Shown piece after piece: positions 10,875 to 18,189 of a stretch of DNA of 64,000 nucleotides. Location of the stretch: positions 24,290-88,289 of the forward strand of contig NZ_CVSV01000045.1 in assembly GCF_001180245.1 (NCBI RefSeq), in the 5' to 3' direction. The notes beneath the pieces are model-generated. The model was given only the letters and a program-made list of their open reading frames with translations. It had not been told where the DNA came from and ran no database searches. Each line of letters starts with the position of its first letter. Position 1 is the stretch's first letter. The stretch comes from Prochlorococcus marinus. GTDB taxonomy: Bacteria; Cyanobacteriota; Cyanobacteriia; PCC-6307; Cyanobiaceae. The translations under genes and the position numbers were made by a program.

Positions 10875-12113
10875 TTGAGCCAGTTAGATTCCAATTGGTC
10901 GTTTGTTGATGACACTAAGGTAACACCCAAGGGGTTTCTTTTTGCTGGGATATCTGCTGGATTAAAAGCCTCTAATAAAAAAGATTTAGCACTAATACTC
11001 GCTCCAAAAGGAAGTATCTTTTGTGGGATGTTTACCCAATCAATAGTTCGCGCTTCTTGTGTGGATATTTGTGAGGAAAGGATTAAAACAACTTCAGGTT
11101 TTGTACGAGCAATACTAATTAATTCTGGTCAAGCGAATGCATGCACAGGAAATCTTGGAATTCAACATTTTCAAATTGCTACAGGAAAGATTGCTGAACT
11201 TTTAGGAATAAAAGAAGAAGAAGTTTTAATGTGCTCAACTGGTGTAATTGGTGTTCCAATTCAAATAAATAATTTAATAAAAAATTTACCGGAATTAGTT
11301 AGTGATTTAAAGAGTAGTAATTTTCAAAATGCAGCAGAAGCAATTTTAACTACTGATTTGACTTTGAAAAAAGTTTTAATAGAGACGACTATTCAAGGTA
11401 GAAAAATAAAAATAGCAGGATTTGCAAAAGGTTCAGGAATGATTTATCCCAACATGGCTACAATGCTTGCTTTTCTAACCTGTGATGCTGGTATTCAAAA
11501 AGAAGAATGGGACAAAATGATTGCTAATGCGGTTAAAAAATCGTTTAATGCAATAACAGTTGATGGCGAGACAAGCACAAATGATTCTTTTGTTGGAATC
11601 AATGCAGGAGAGAAAATTGAAAAAAGGTTTTTTCCAATTATTCAAAAAGGAATTGATATTGTATGTCAAAACTTGGCAAAAAATATTGCAAGGGATGGAG
11701 AGGGAGCAAATTGTTTATTAGAAGTTATGGTTCAAGGAGCAAAAAATACTGATGATGCAATTATGCTCGCGAAATCTATTTGTAATTCTGCTTTGGTAAA
11801 AACTGCGATACATGGTTGTGATCCTAATTGGGGAAGAATCATTTCTGCTGCAGGTAATTCTGGAGTTAAATTCAACTTAAATGAAGTTGACTTGTATATA
11901 GGAAACGCTCAGATTTTGGAAAACGGCAAGTTAAATAAATATGATCCACAAAAAATCACAGACTATATTAAGTCCAGAATGAAAGGTAGATATTTAGTAG
12001 ATGATATTGTAAAAATTATGATTAATCTAAATTCTGGCGAATCTAAAGGCACAGCTTGGGGTTGCGATCTTTCTAATAAGTATGTCGAAATAAACTCAGA
12101 ATATACAACTTAG
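10875..12113 (+). CDS. argJ: Bifunctional glutamate N-acetyltransferase / N-acetylglutamate synthase
   Basis: ArgJ recycles the acetyl group in arginine synthesis, transferring it from N-acetylornithine to glutamate. The 412-residue precursor cleaves itself into alpha and beta chains before a threonine. Here the site is MIYPNMA-TMLAFLT, between A195 and T196, and T196 is the nucleophile. Other conserved parts are NSGQANACTG and DPNWGRI. The only well-placed start is a TTG at 10875 (MSQLDSNW). A perfect 26-bp palindrome about 180 bases downstream may end its transcript. Confidence 0.97.
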   Translation: MSQLDSNWSFVDDTKVTPKGFLFAGISAGLKASNKKDLALILAPKGSIFCGMFTQSIVRASCVDICEERIKTTSGFVRAILINSGQANACTGNLGIQHFQIATGKIAELLGIKEEEVLMCSTGVIGVPIQINNLIKNLPELVSDLKSSNFQNAAEAILTTDLTLKKVLIETTIQGRKIKIAGFAKGSGMIYPNMATMLAFLTCDAGIQKEEWDKMIANAVKKSFNAITVDGETSTNDSFVGINAGEKIEKRFFPIIQKGIDIVCQNLAKNIARDGEGANCLLEVMVQGAKNTDDAIMLAKSICNSALVKTAIHGCDPNWGRIISAAGNSGVKFNLNEVDLYIGNAQILENGKLNKYDPQKITDYIKSRMKGRYLVDDIVKIMINLNSGESKGTAWGCDLSNKYVEINSEYTT

Positions 12114-12295
12114 GTATTGTGATCTCAAATTTATAAAATTATCAAGTCTATATTTGGTTTTTAAGGATCAAAATGGCAAAAACGGTTGCACAACATTAAA
12201 AGTGCGACTTATATGTGATTTTGATGCGCACCATAATAATTTTAATTAGCCCAGATAAGCTCTAAATTAAGGAAGAGATAGTTATAGCACTTAAA

Positions 12296-12321
12296 GACCT
12301 ATGCAAGATCTTGCATAGGTC
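12296..12321. terminator. Perfect 26-bp palindrome, probable bidirectional terminator
   Basis: The bases from GACCTATGCAAGA to its exact reverse complement form a perfect 13-bp inverted repeat with no loop bases. On the plus strand it is followed within a few bases by a TTTTTT run, so it suits rho-independent termination after argJ. The adhesin gene on the minus strand ends 13 bases away and could use the same hairpin. A binding site for a dimeric regulator is an alternative reading. Confidence 0.6.
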
Positions 12322-12333
12322 TCATTAAATTTT

Positions 12334-12930
12334 TTAATTGAGTTTATAGACTGCCAAATCTTTTGATTTGATTCCGATCAAAGTAATCTTTTCTAATCTT
12401 TCTAATCTTGATAAAAGAGCTTTGTTTTGAGCAATGATTGTTTGATTTTTAGTTGCTAAATTTTTATTTTGAGAAATAATTTTCTTGTTCTTTTCTTCAA
12501 GAGAGTAAATTTTTTCTTCCATACTTTCTTTTTCTTTCATACTTATTTGGGTAGGTTTTTTTAATCCACCTAATTTAAAAACAAATCCTGCTTTAACAAC
12601 TCCGCTTTCTAAAGTTCCGCTACCATAAGATTTGGAACCACCAAAGACATAAGATCCACCAGCATTTATATCAACTCTTTCATTTACTTTAGAAGCACAA
12701 CCAAAACCAATCGCATACCTACTGCTGTAAGCACCAGTTCCAACTCCACAACTCAGTTTGGATTCTTTCGATGTTTGAGGTAAAGCAGATAATGCTGCTG
12801 TAAGTGCTGTTGACCCTGCAACTCCTTCTCCAAGATTTTTGATATTTGTTTTATTAGTAGAAATATTATTTTTATTGGTTGTAATTTGAGCGTTATTACC
12901 TGCTTGTACTTCTACTCCATCAATTAACAA
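12334..12930 (-). CDS. YadA-type trimeric autotransporter, anchor segment (downstream frame)
   Basis: This 198-residue piece (TTG start at 12930) is the membrane anchor half of a split adhesin. A short stalk leads to EGVAGSTALTAALSALPQ, then four strands with CGVGTGAYSSRYAIGFGC and the final strand KAGFVFKLG near residue 120. That order matches the YadA C-terminal barrel. Unusually, about 75 residues follow the barrel, most of them a coiled coil rich in K, N, Q and E. The same frame is open upstream to about 13056, where residues GEIHIGKNSLITK continue the repeats of the upstream ORF. A shift at the A7 run 13055-13061 would join both into one protein of about 460 residues. A TTG start here without a signal peptide would not give an exported anchor, so this frame is probably translated only as part of the joined product, if at all. 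Confidence 0.7.
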   Translation of the reverse strand: MLIDGVEVQAGNNAQITTNKNNISTNKTNIKNLGEGVAGSTALTAALSALPQTSKESKLSCGVGTGAYSSRYAIGFGCASKVNERVDINAGGSYVFGGSKSYGSGTLESGVVKAGFVFKLGGLKKPTQISMKEKESMEEKIYSLEEKNKKIISQNKNLATKNQTIIAQNKALLSRLERLEKITLIGIKSKDLAVYKLN

Positions 12931-13019
12931 TTTGCTGCCATTGGTGACATTGATATCGATTGCATTACCATTTTCATCTTTAGCGTAAAGTTTTTGGACA
13001 CCATCTTCTTCTTTTGTAA

Positions 13020-13721
13020 TTAGTGAATTTTTACCAATATGAATTTCACCAGAATTTTTTTGGTAATCAGTGAAACCCCATCAACCGTTAAACCTTCTGA
13101 GGTTATGTCAATGTCATTGCCATCTGCGCCAATTTGAACAGAACCATCTGAATTTTTAGTAATAACAGCAGCGCCATCAATATTCAAACCATCAGAAACT
13201 ATATCAATATCATCCGTATCTCCACCAATTTGAACAGAACCATCTGAATTTTTAGTAATAACAGCAGCACCATCAATATTCAAACCATCAGAAACTACAT
13301 CAATATCATCCGTATCTCCACCAATTTGAACTGAACCATCTGTGTTTCTTTGTACTGCATATTTGCTATAAGTTTGGTTAAAGTCGGCTTTCCAGTTTGT
13401 TCCTAAGTCTGTAAAAGTTTCAGTTGATCCATTATATTTTAGTAATTTACTTGTTCTAGCTCCACCCACACTTGTTTGTTCTTCTGCATAGAGAATTAAA
13501 TTATTTTCATCGTCAACCCAAGATAAGCTTGGAGTAATACCAATATATGTTGCAGTTCTAGTTACTCCTGAATCACATGATCCTGTGCTGGAATCACACT
13601 TTTTGATTAACAAAGTATCAGATGTTGATTTAACTCCATATGTATCCCATTCTGCGTTAGCAGAATAACTAACTAATAATAAAGCTGATGTAAAAAATGA
13701 ATAAGTAAAGAATTTCCTCAT
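13020..13721 (-). CDS. YadA-type trimeric autotransporter, signal peptide and repeat domain (upstream frame)
   Basis: This 233-residue ORF begins with a clear signal peptide (MRKFFTYSFF, hydrophobic core, cleavage likely after SANA near residue 23). Residues about 24-125 form an unrecognised head domain with two cysteines. Three 32-residue repeats of the type SVQIGGDTDDIDIVSDG then follow, a beta-roll or stalk pattern seen in trimeric autotransporters. The last 13 residues (KILVKFILVKIH region) do not fit the repeats: the frame leaves the repeat register at an A7 run (plus-strand T7 at 13055-13061). Removing two bases or adding one restores it and joins the YadA anchor downstream. Alone, the product would be secreted without an outer-membrane anchor. 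Confidence 0.72.
   Translation of the reverse strand: MRKFFTYSFFTSALLLVSYSANAEWDTYGVKSTSDTLLIKKCDSSTGSCDSGVTRTATYIGITPSLSWVDDENNLILYAEEQTSVGGARTSKLLKYNGSTETFTDLGTNWKADFNQTYSKYAVQRNTDGSVQIGGDTDDIDVVSDGLNIDGAAVITKNSDGSVQIGGDTDDIDIVSDGLNIDGAAVITKNSDGSVQIGADGNDIDITSEGLTVDGVSLITKKILVKFILVKIH
13049..13336 (-). repeat. Three tandem 96-bp repeats in the adhesin
   Basis: Units run 13241-13336, 13145-13240 and 13049-13144 in coding order, each encoding 32 residues. The first two differ at about three bases (ACTATATC versus ACTACATC is one). The third is clearly diverged. The near identity of two adjacent copies suggests recent duplication or ongoing recombination. Confidence 0.9.
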
Positions 13722-14052
13722 AATAAATTAGGCTTTTTTTTAATTATGCTCCTGAAAAATAAATTGCAGTATTTTTTTTAGAGGTCACAATTCAATATCA
13801 TTTTATAATCGATTAAGTAACACAAACTCATGAAAGTTTGATGATTATTTAACAAGTAGTGGAGTCAGATGACTTTGTGACTGAAGTAATATGCACAACA
13901 AAATGTTATTGATACCACTAATATGTCAAAGTTCAAATCCTAAAAGTGTGATCCTAGTGTGATTTGTATAGGTAATATTGAAGTCAGTTATATCAATAGA
14001 TTAGAGATAGGTGCATAATCAACACACATAGTGTGCATCAATAGCGAATATA
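13722..14052. other. 331-bp non-coding gap with short repeats, adhesin 5' region
   Basis: No convincing gene is present. The gap lies upstream of the adhesin and downstream of the ParA-like pair on the same strand, so it should hold the adhesin promoter. It contains two direct AGTGTGAT copies at 13945-13952 and 13956-13963, one helical turn apart, and an inverted repeat CACAC-ATA-GTGTG at 14023-14035. A stretch near 13930-13940 resembles a tRNA T-loop but the stem does not pair. Confidence 0.5.
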
Positions 14053-14295
14053 CTACTTAAGTTTTAGTAAATCTAATGGTAGATATTCATTTATATAAAG
14101 AAACAGTATTGTCAAAGTTCCAATTACAGAGCCTATAAAACCTCCAAAAAAATTAACTAATAATCCAGATTGTCTAATTTTTGTGTCTTCGTTTTTTTCT
14201 TCTTTAAAATTAGGAGAATCAACTACTTTTAAGCGCTGATTGGTTGTTGGTTGTTTAAGTTGTTGATGTCGGATGAGGGCTTCGAAATCAGGCAT
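14053..14295 (-). CDS. Small single-span membrane protein overlapping the ParA-like gene
   Basis: The predicted product has 80 residues from the ATG at 14295; a TTG at 14319 would add eight. The N-terminal half is polar (MPDFEALIRHQQLKQ). Residues about 48-70 are a glycine-containing transmembrane span, and the tail is short. No family is recognised. The first 67 bases overlap the 3' end of the ParA-like ORF in another frame, so the two should be translationally linked. A membrane tether or partner for the ParA-like ATPase is a reasonable guess from position only. Confidence 0.55.
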   Translation of the reverse strand: MPDFEALIRHQQLKQPTTNQRLKVVDSPNFKEEKNEDTKIRQSGLLVNFFGGFIGSVIGTLTILFLYINEYLPLDLLKLK

Positions 14296-14900
14296 GGAAT
14301 TTGTGAGGCAATTGAACAATAAGCAGACCAGCCCGTCATTCGACGAGGATCTGATCTACCTAAATCGTCTACAGCTTCAAATACAGCATTGCCCGAGGCT
14401 TCTGCTTTATCAAACGCTGAAAGTAAGGGTATGAATGTATCAAAAACATACAAACCAAAATTTTCTAGAGCTGCTTTGGCTTGTTGCGCTGCTTTTTGCT
14501 GTCTAAAATCAACTTTTACTATTACTACTGCATGGTTAACTTTTAAGTTGCTTAATAAATTATCTAATTCAACAGTTAATTCTACTGATCTTGCTTTAGC
14601 AGTTGTAGGTAAGATAACTAAGTCTGAACCATAAGCTAAGTGTTTAAGTTCTTCTTGATCACTGCTAGCTTGGCCATCAGTTATTACAATTTCTGATGAT
14701 CTTGATGCTTTAGCAGCTGAACTGACAGGAAAAACTGGAAATGCAAGATTGCCTCTTGATGCGTATGCTAAAGCAGATCTATTCTTGTCGGCATCGACTA
14801 TGCAAACTTTTTTACCTTCAGAATGCCAAACACTAGCAAGGTGAATACTTGTGCAGGTTTTGGCCACACCCCCTTTTTGTCCGCAAACGGTAATGAACAA
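14229..14900 (-). CDS. ParA/MinD-family ATPase
   Basis: The 223-residue protein has the deviant Walker A of ParA ATPases, CGQKGGVAKTCTS, with signature lysine K9 and P-loop K14. VDADKN (D36, D38) is the A' motif, and VITDGQ stands where Walker B is expected. ParA proteins pattern DNA or protein cargo on the nucleoid or membrane. No ParB, centromere-like array or carboxysome gene is seen beside it, so the cargo is unknown. The length is short but complete for a minimal ParA. It is divergent from the aldo/keto reductase. Its 3' end overlaps the small membrane protein gene. Only the ATPase family call is firm. Confidence 0.82.
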   Translation of the reverse strand: MFITVCGQKGGVAKTCTSIHLASVWHSEGKKVCIVDADKNRSALAYASRGNLAFPVFPVSSAAKASRSSEIVITDGQASSDQEELKHLAYGSDLVILPTTAKARSVELTVELDNLLSNLKVNHAVVIVKVDFRQQKAAQQAKAALENFGLYVFDTFIPLLSAFDKAEASGNAVFEAVDDLGRSDPRRMTGWSAYCSIASQIPCLISKPSSDINNLNNQQPISA

Positions 14901-15050
14901 TTTTTTATTTTTATTTCTCTTACTTTGGAGAATAATTTCTCAATGTCAAGAGAAATTGATTTTTAATCCTTTAAAACTTATTTTTTGAAATATTTTAAAT
15001 AAGTTGATATTTTTAGATAACCTTATAAAGTTCCTTAATTAAATTGTTTA

Positions 15051-16013
15051 GTGAAGAAAAGAATTGGATTAGGTACGTGGTCTTGGGGGAATAAGCTTTT
15101 TTGGAATTACCAATCTACAAACGACGATGATTTACGTGAGACATATAATGAAGCGTTACGCAGAGGTTTCGATCTAATTGATACTGCAGATTCTTACGGT
15201 ACTGGGAATCTTCAGGGTAGAAGTGAATTTTTGATAGGCAAATTTTTACTAAATACTCCTTCAGCAAAGAAAAAAAGAATTCAAGTAGCAACCAAACTTG
15301 CACCTTATCCATGGAGATTAGGTAACAGAGGTTTTAGTAAACCTTTTTTGAACAGTTTAGAAAGACTTAATAACAAATTAGATATAGTGCAATTACATTG
15401 GTCAACTGCAAAATACAACCCTTGGCAGGAATTAGGGCTGTTGAATAATCTTTGCGATTTAAAAGATGAAGGCTTTGATTTTCAAATAGGCTTATCAAAT
15501 ATAGGCCCTAAAAGATTGATGCAATTAATTAACTTCTTGGCAAAAAGAGATCAGAGCCTAAAGAGTGTTCAGATACAGTTTTCTTTGCTTGCTCCCGATT
15601 TAGGAAAACAATATCAGGTAAAAAAAATTTGCGAAGAAAATAATATTGATTTCTTTGCTTATAGTCCTTTGTCCTTTGGAATACTTTGTATTGATCCAGA
15701 TAAAGAAGAAAATAAAGAAAAAAGTTTTATTCGTAATGCATTATTTGAAAACTATAAAAAACCAACATATGAATTGCGCAGGTGTTTAAAAAGAATTGCA
15801 AATCAAAGATCAGTTTCTCAAGCGCAAGTAGCAATTAATTGGTGCTGTTATCAAGGAGTTATTCCACTAGTTGGAATGCGAAAAAAATCTCAAGTTATTG
15901 ATGTATCGCGTGTATTTAAATGGAATTTAAATATAAATGAATTTAAAGAACTTCAGGAATTTTCAAAAAAATGTTTAAAAAAAATGCCTAAAAATCCTTT
16001 TTCAAGTATTTAA
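15051..16013 (+). CDS. Aldo/keto reductase
   Basis: This 320-residue AKR-fold enzyme reduces carbonyls with NADPH in the cytoplasm. The catalytic tetrad is readable: D44 (DLIDTADSYG), Y49, K82 (VATKLAPYP) and H116 (VQLHWST). The C-terminal cofactor region includes LVGMRKKSQV. The start is a GTG at 15051, since no ATG gives the complete GLGTWSWG opening. The substrate cannot be told; cyanobacterial homologues are often annotated simply as oxidoreductases. It is divergent from the ParA-like gene. Confidence 0.88.
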   Translation: MKKRIGLGTWSWGNKLFWNYQSTNDDDLRETYNEALRRGFDLIDTADSYGTGNLQGRSEFLIGKFLLNTPSAKKKRIQVATKLAPYPWRLGNRGFSKPFLNSLERLNNKLDIVQLHWSTAKYNPWQELGLLNNLCDLKDEGFDFQIGLSNIGPKRLMQLINFLAKRDQSLKSVQIQFSLLAPDLGKQYQVKKICEENNIDFFAYSPLSFGILCIDPDKEENKEKSFIRNALFENYKKPTYELRRCLKRIANQRSVSQAQVAINWCCYQGVIPLVGMRKKSQVIDVSRVFKWNLNINEFKELQEFSKKCLKKMPKNPFSSI

Positions 16014-16021
16014 TTTAATTT

Positions 16022-16159
16022 TTAGCTAGATATCTTTTTATTTTTTTTAATTTGACAGCTATTATTCCATAGTTCAGTGGGAAATTTTTCGCCAGTAAAT
16101 CTAATAACTTTAGGTTTCAGATTTATTATCAAGTCATCTAGGTTTTTATTAGGTTCCAT
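16022..16159 (-). CDS. Small hypothetical protein, 45 residues
   Basis: A complete ORF starts at an ATG (16159) and ends 9 bases past the convergent aldo/keto reductase. It begins MEPNKNLDDL and contains FTGEKFPTELW, then a lysine-rich tail with one cysteine. It has no membrane span. No family is recognised. Support is the ATG start, a plausible soluble composition, and its fit between the reductase and the tmRNA. Confidence 0.45.
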   Translation of the reverse strand: MEPNKNLDDLIINLKPKVIRFTGEKFPTELWNNSCQIKKNKKISS

Positions 16160-16315
16160 TGTGCAGAATTTGGTTTTCTAATAAGATAAATTAATTTACA
16201 ATCAATCTTCTCAGTATTTATACTCATAAAATAAAAAATTTTTTTTTTAATACATGCAACTGCAGCAATATTTACACGCTAATAAATTATCTAATACAAC
16301 TTTATATTTATTAAA

Positions 16316-16590
16316 AAAGTGGAGTCCTTCCAGACTCCGCGCATCATTTGGTTGATAAGGCTGATATGACCCCATCTCCTTAAGGATCAAGCAGCAACTG
16401 GTGCTGTTTGACGGGAGAAACTAACGATTTTGTTAGCATTTGTGTTTTTGCTCTAACCGAGCCGGCTTCAGTCACCTTCCTTATGCCCCGTCGAAACCAT
16501 TACAACCCCAAATAGTGGAGTTGAGCGGAATCGAACCGCTGTCCGAAACATCGGTTGAGATCACCTAGTCCAATTGGACATTTATATTCT
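16316..16590 (-). ncRNA. ssrA: Transfer-messenger RNA, permuted two-piece form
   Basis: Read on the minus strand, the tRNA-like acceptor piece comes first. It ends with the T arm AGCGG-TTCGATT-CCGCT and the strand CAACTCC with 3' end near 16516. The coding piece starts near 16509 with GGGGTTG, which pairs with CAACTCC through one G-U, followed by TGGTTTCGACGGGG. This reversed order is the permuted tmRNA of alpha-cyanobacteria, processed to two RNAs. The tag frame at 16437-16387 reads ANKIVSFSRQTAPVAA then TGA. The tmRNA rescues stalled ribosomes and marks products for proteolysis. The 5' end is approximate; TATAAA on the minus strand near 16586 could be the -10. Confidence 0.95.
16321..16338 (-). 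terminator. Rho-independent terminator of ssrA
   Basis: On the minus strand GGAGTC-TGGAAG-GACTCC forms a 6-bp GC-rich stem with a six-base loop, followed by ACTTTTTT. It closes the tmRNA coding piece. Confidence 0.85.
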
Positions 16591-16637
16591 GACAGGCAAA
16601 ATGAGTATTGAATAGTTTTTTTAAGTTTTTATCGTTT

Positions 16638-17762
16638 ATGAACGTAGTAGCATCAGCTCCAGATGGAATAGAGAAATATTTAGCTAAAGAAATTTCAAAT
16701 TTAGGTGGTTTTAATATTAAAACTTATAAAAGATTTATTAATTTTGAATGTGATTTTGAAACTTTTTATAGAGTTCATTTTTATTCCAGATTAGCTTTTC
16801 GTTTTTATAGAGAAATTACCAGTTTTAATTGCTATGACAAGCAATCTTTATATGAGGGAGTTAGAGATTCATTTGATTGGTTAAATTGGTTGCATCATGA
16901 AAAAACGTTTAATGTTCAAGTAACTGGGAGAACATCTTCTTTAAGTCATACATATTTCACTGCTCTTGAAGTTAAAAATTCCATAACTGATTTGCAAAAG
17001 GCAGTTTGGAATAAAAGATCAAATATTTCTTTAGAAAATCCTGATTTTATCATTCATCTTCATTTAAATAATAATAAAGCAATTATCAGTCTTCAAAGCA
17101 GTGTTGAAAGCTTACACAAAAGAGGCTACAGACCCGCAGTTGGAAATGCCCCATTAAAAGAAAATTTAGCTTCTGGATTGATAAATATGACTCAATGGAA
17201 TGGCAAAGTCCCTTTAATTGATTTTATGTGCGGATCAGGAACTTTTTTAATTGAGGCAGTTAACCAATTTCTTGAAGTTCCCATAAATATTGATAAAGTA
17301 TACCTTTTTGAGAATTGGTTGGACTTTAGGAGGGATATTTATCTTAACGAAAAAAATAAGGCAAAAAAGAAAATTATAAATTATGAAAAATTACCAACAA
17401 TAATAGGCTGTGAAATTAATAAAAAGGTTTTTGAACAGGCGAAAGTAAATATATCATTGGCTGGACTCGAAAATTATATTGAACTTATAAATAATGATTT
17501 TTTAGAACTCCAATTAAAATCTAAACCTGGGGTCATTCTGTGCAATCCTCCATACGGTAAAAAATTAGGCGATGAAAATGAATTGATTTGTTTATATGAA
17601 CAAATAGGAATTTTTCTAAAGAATAATTTTTCAGGTTGGGAATTTTGGCTGTTAAGTGGAAATCCAAAACTAACAAAATATTTGAAAATGAAATCTTCAT
17701 TGAAAATTCCCGTTAGCAATGGGGGAATAGATTGTAGATGGATAAAGTATTTAATAAGGTAA
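16638..17762 (+). CDS. RlmL/Trm-like RNA guanine-N2 methyltransferase
   Basis: The 374-residue protein has an N-terminal ferredoxin-like and THUMP RNA-binding part (about 1-160) and a C-terminal SAM-dependent methyltransferase (UPF0020). The latter carries DFMCGSGTFLIEA from D195 (motif I) and the catalytic NPPYG from N303 (motif IV), the pattern of amino-methylating enzymes. It resembles the N-terminal half of E. coli RlmL, which makes m2G2445 in 23S rRNA. The exact target is inferred. I chose the ATG at 16638 (MNVVASAPDG). A TTG at 16608 would add ten hydrophobic residues. A 12-bp tandem repeat covers its stop codon. Confidence 0.88.
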   Translation: MNVVASAPDGIEKYLAKEISNLGGFNIKTYKRFINFECDFETFYRVHFYSRLAFRFYREITSFNCYDKQSLYEGVRDSFDWLNWLHHEKTFNVQVTGRTSSLSHTYFTALEVKNSITDLQKAVWNKRSNISLENPDFIIHLHLNNNKAIISLQSSVESLHKRGYRPAVGNAPLKENLASGLINMTQWNGKVPLIDFMCGSGTFLIEAVNQFLEVPINIDKVYLFENWLDFRRDIYLNEKNKAKKKIINYEKLPTIIGCEINKKVFEQAKVNISLAGLENYIELINNDFLELQLKSKPGVILCNPPYGKKLGDENELICLYEQIGIFLKNNFSGWEFWLLSGNPKLTKYLKMKSSLKIPVSNGGIDCRWIKYLIR

Positions 17763-17786
17763 TTAATAAGGTAATTAATAAGGTAA
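17751..17786. repeat. Three perfect 12-bp tandem repeats over a stop codon
   Basis: TTAATAAGGTAA occurs three times head to tail. The first copy encodes the last residues and the TAA stop of the methyltransferase, so the extra copies lie just outside the gene. They fill the gap up to the end of the next, convergent gene. Confidence 0.95.
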
Positions 17787-17787
17787 T

Positions 17788-18189
17788 TTATTTTTTGCCT
17801 AAAACGGCCTTTGTTGTCTTCCCTAAACCCTCTAATGTTTGAGGAAGATAAGGTCCTTTGGCTAATTTTCCTCCAAGCTTCAAACTTAAACCTGCAAGAA
17901 ATAAATCGATAAATATTATGAGTAATAAATTATATTCAATATTCCAGTTATTATATTTCGTTAGAAAAAGATAAAAAATAATATGGATGCAAATTAGCAC
18001 TGATAATAATAATGTGCTGCCAATTGCCAAAAATATTCCACCACTAATTAATCTTCTTTTTTCTCTATCTACTTCTTGAAGAGCTATTCTTACGTGCAAA
18101 TCCATCACTGAACTTGCAATCGCTGAAATTCTGGAGGCGGTATTTGAAAAGTTTTTATTTTTTGGTTTTTCCATATTATTTTCTGCCAC
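17788..18189 (-). CDS. YqjE-like (phage holin III family, DUF1469) membrane protein
   Basis: This 133-residue protein has a polar N-terminus, then two transmembrane helices at about 48-75 and 85-105, and a basic tail ending in KAVLGKK. The region ASRISAIASSVMDLHVRIALQEVDREKRRL before the first helix fits the YqjE/DUF1469 pattern. The upstream gene, overlapping by 14 bases, is YqjD-like, giving the same pair as the E. coli yqjD-yqjE operon, whose products sit in the inner membrane. Despite the holin family name there is no phage context. Function in cyanobacteria is unknown. Confidence 0.65.
   Translation of the reverse strand: MAENNMEKPKNKNFSNTASRISAIASSVMDLHVRIALQEVDREKRRLISGGIFLAIGSTLLLSVLICIHIIFYLFLTKYNNWNIEYNLLLIIFIDLFLAGLSLKLGGKLAKGPYLPQTLEGLGKTTKAVLGKK

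Noticed and set aside
12174..12200. 8-codon ATG ORF (MAKTVAQH) after argJ
   Set aside because: Too short to be supported and lacks any regulatory context such as a downstream attenuator.
13925..13950. tRNA-like stretch (GTTCAAATCC)
   Set aside because: The T-loop bases are present but the T stem does not pair, and no acceptor or anticodon arm can be formed around it.
13909..13968. 19-residue plus-strand ORF MLLIPLICQSS
   Set aside because: Very short, no ribosome site, and overlaps the direct repeats; likely chance.
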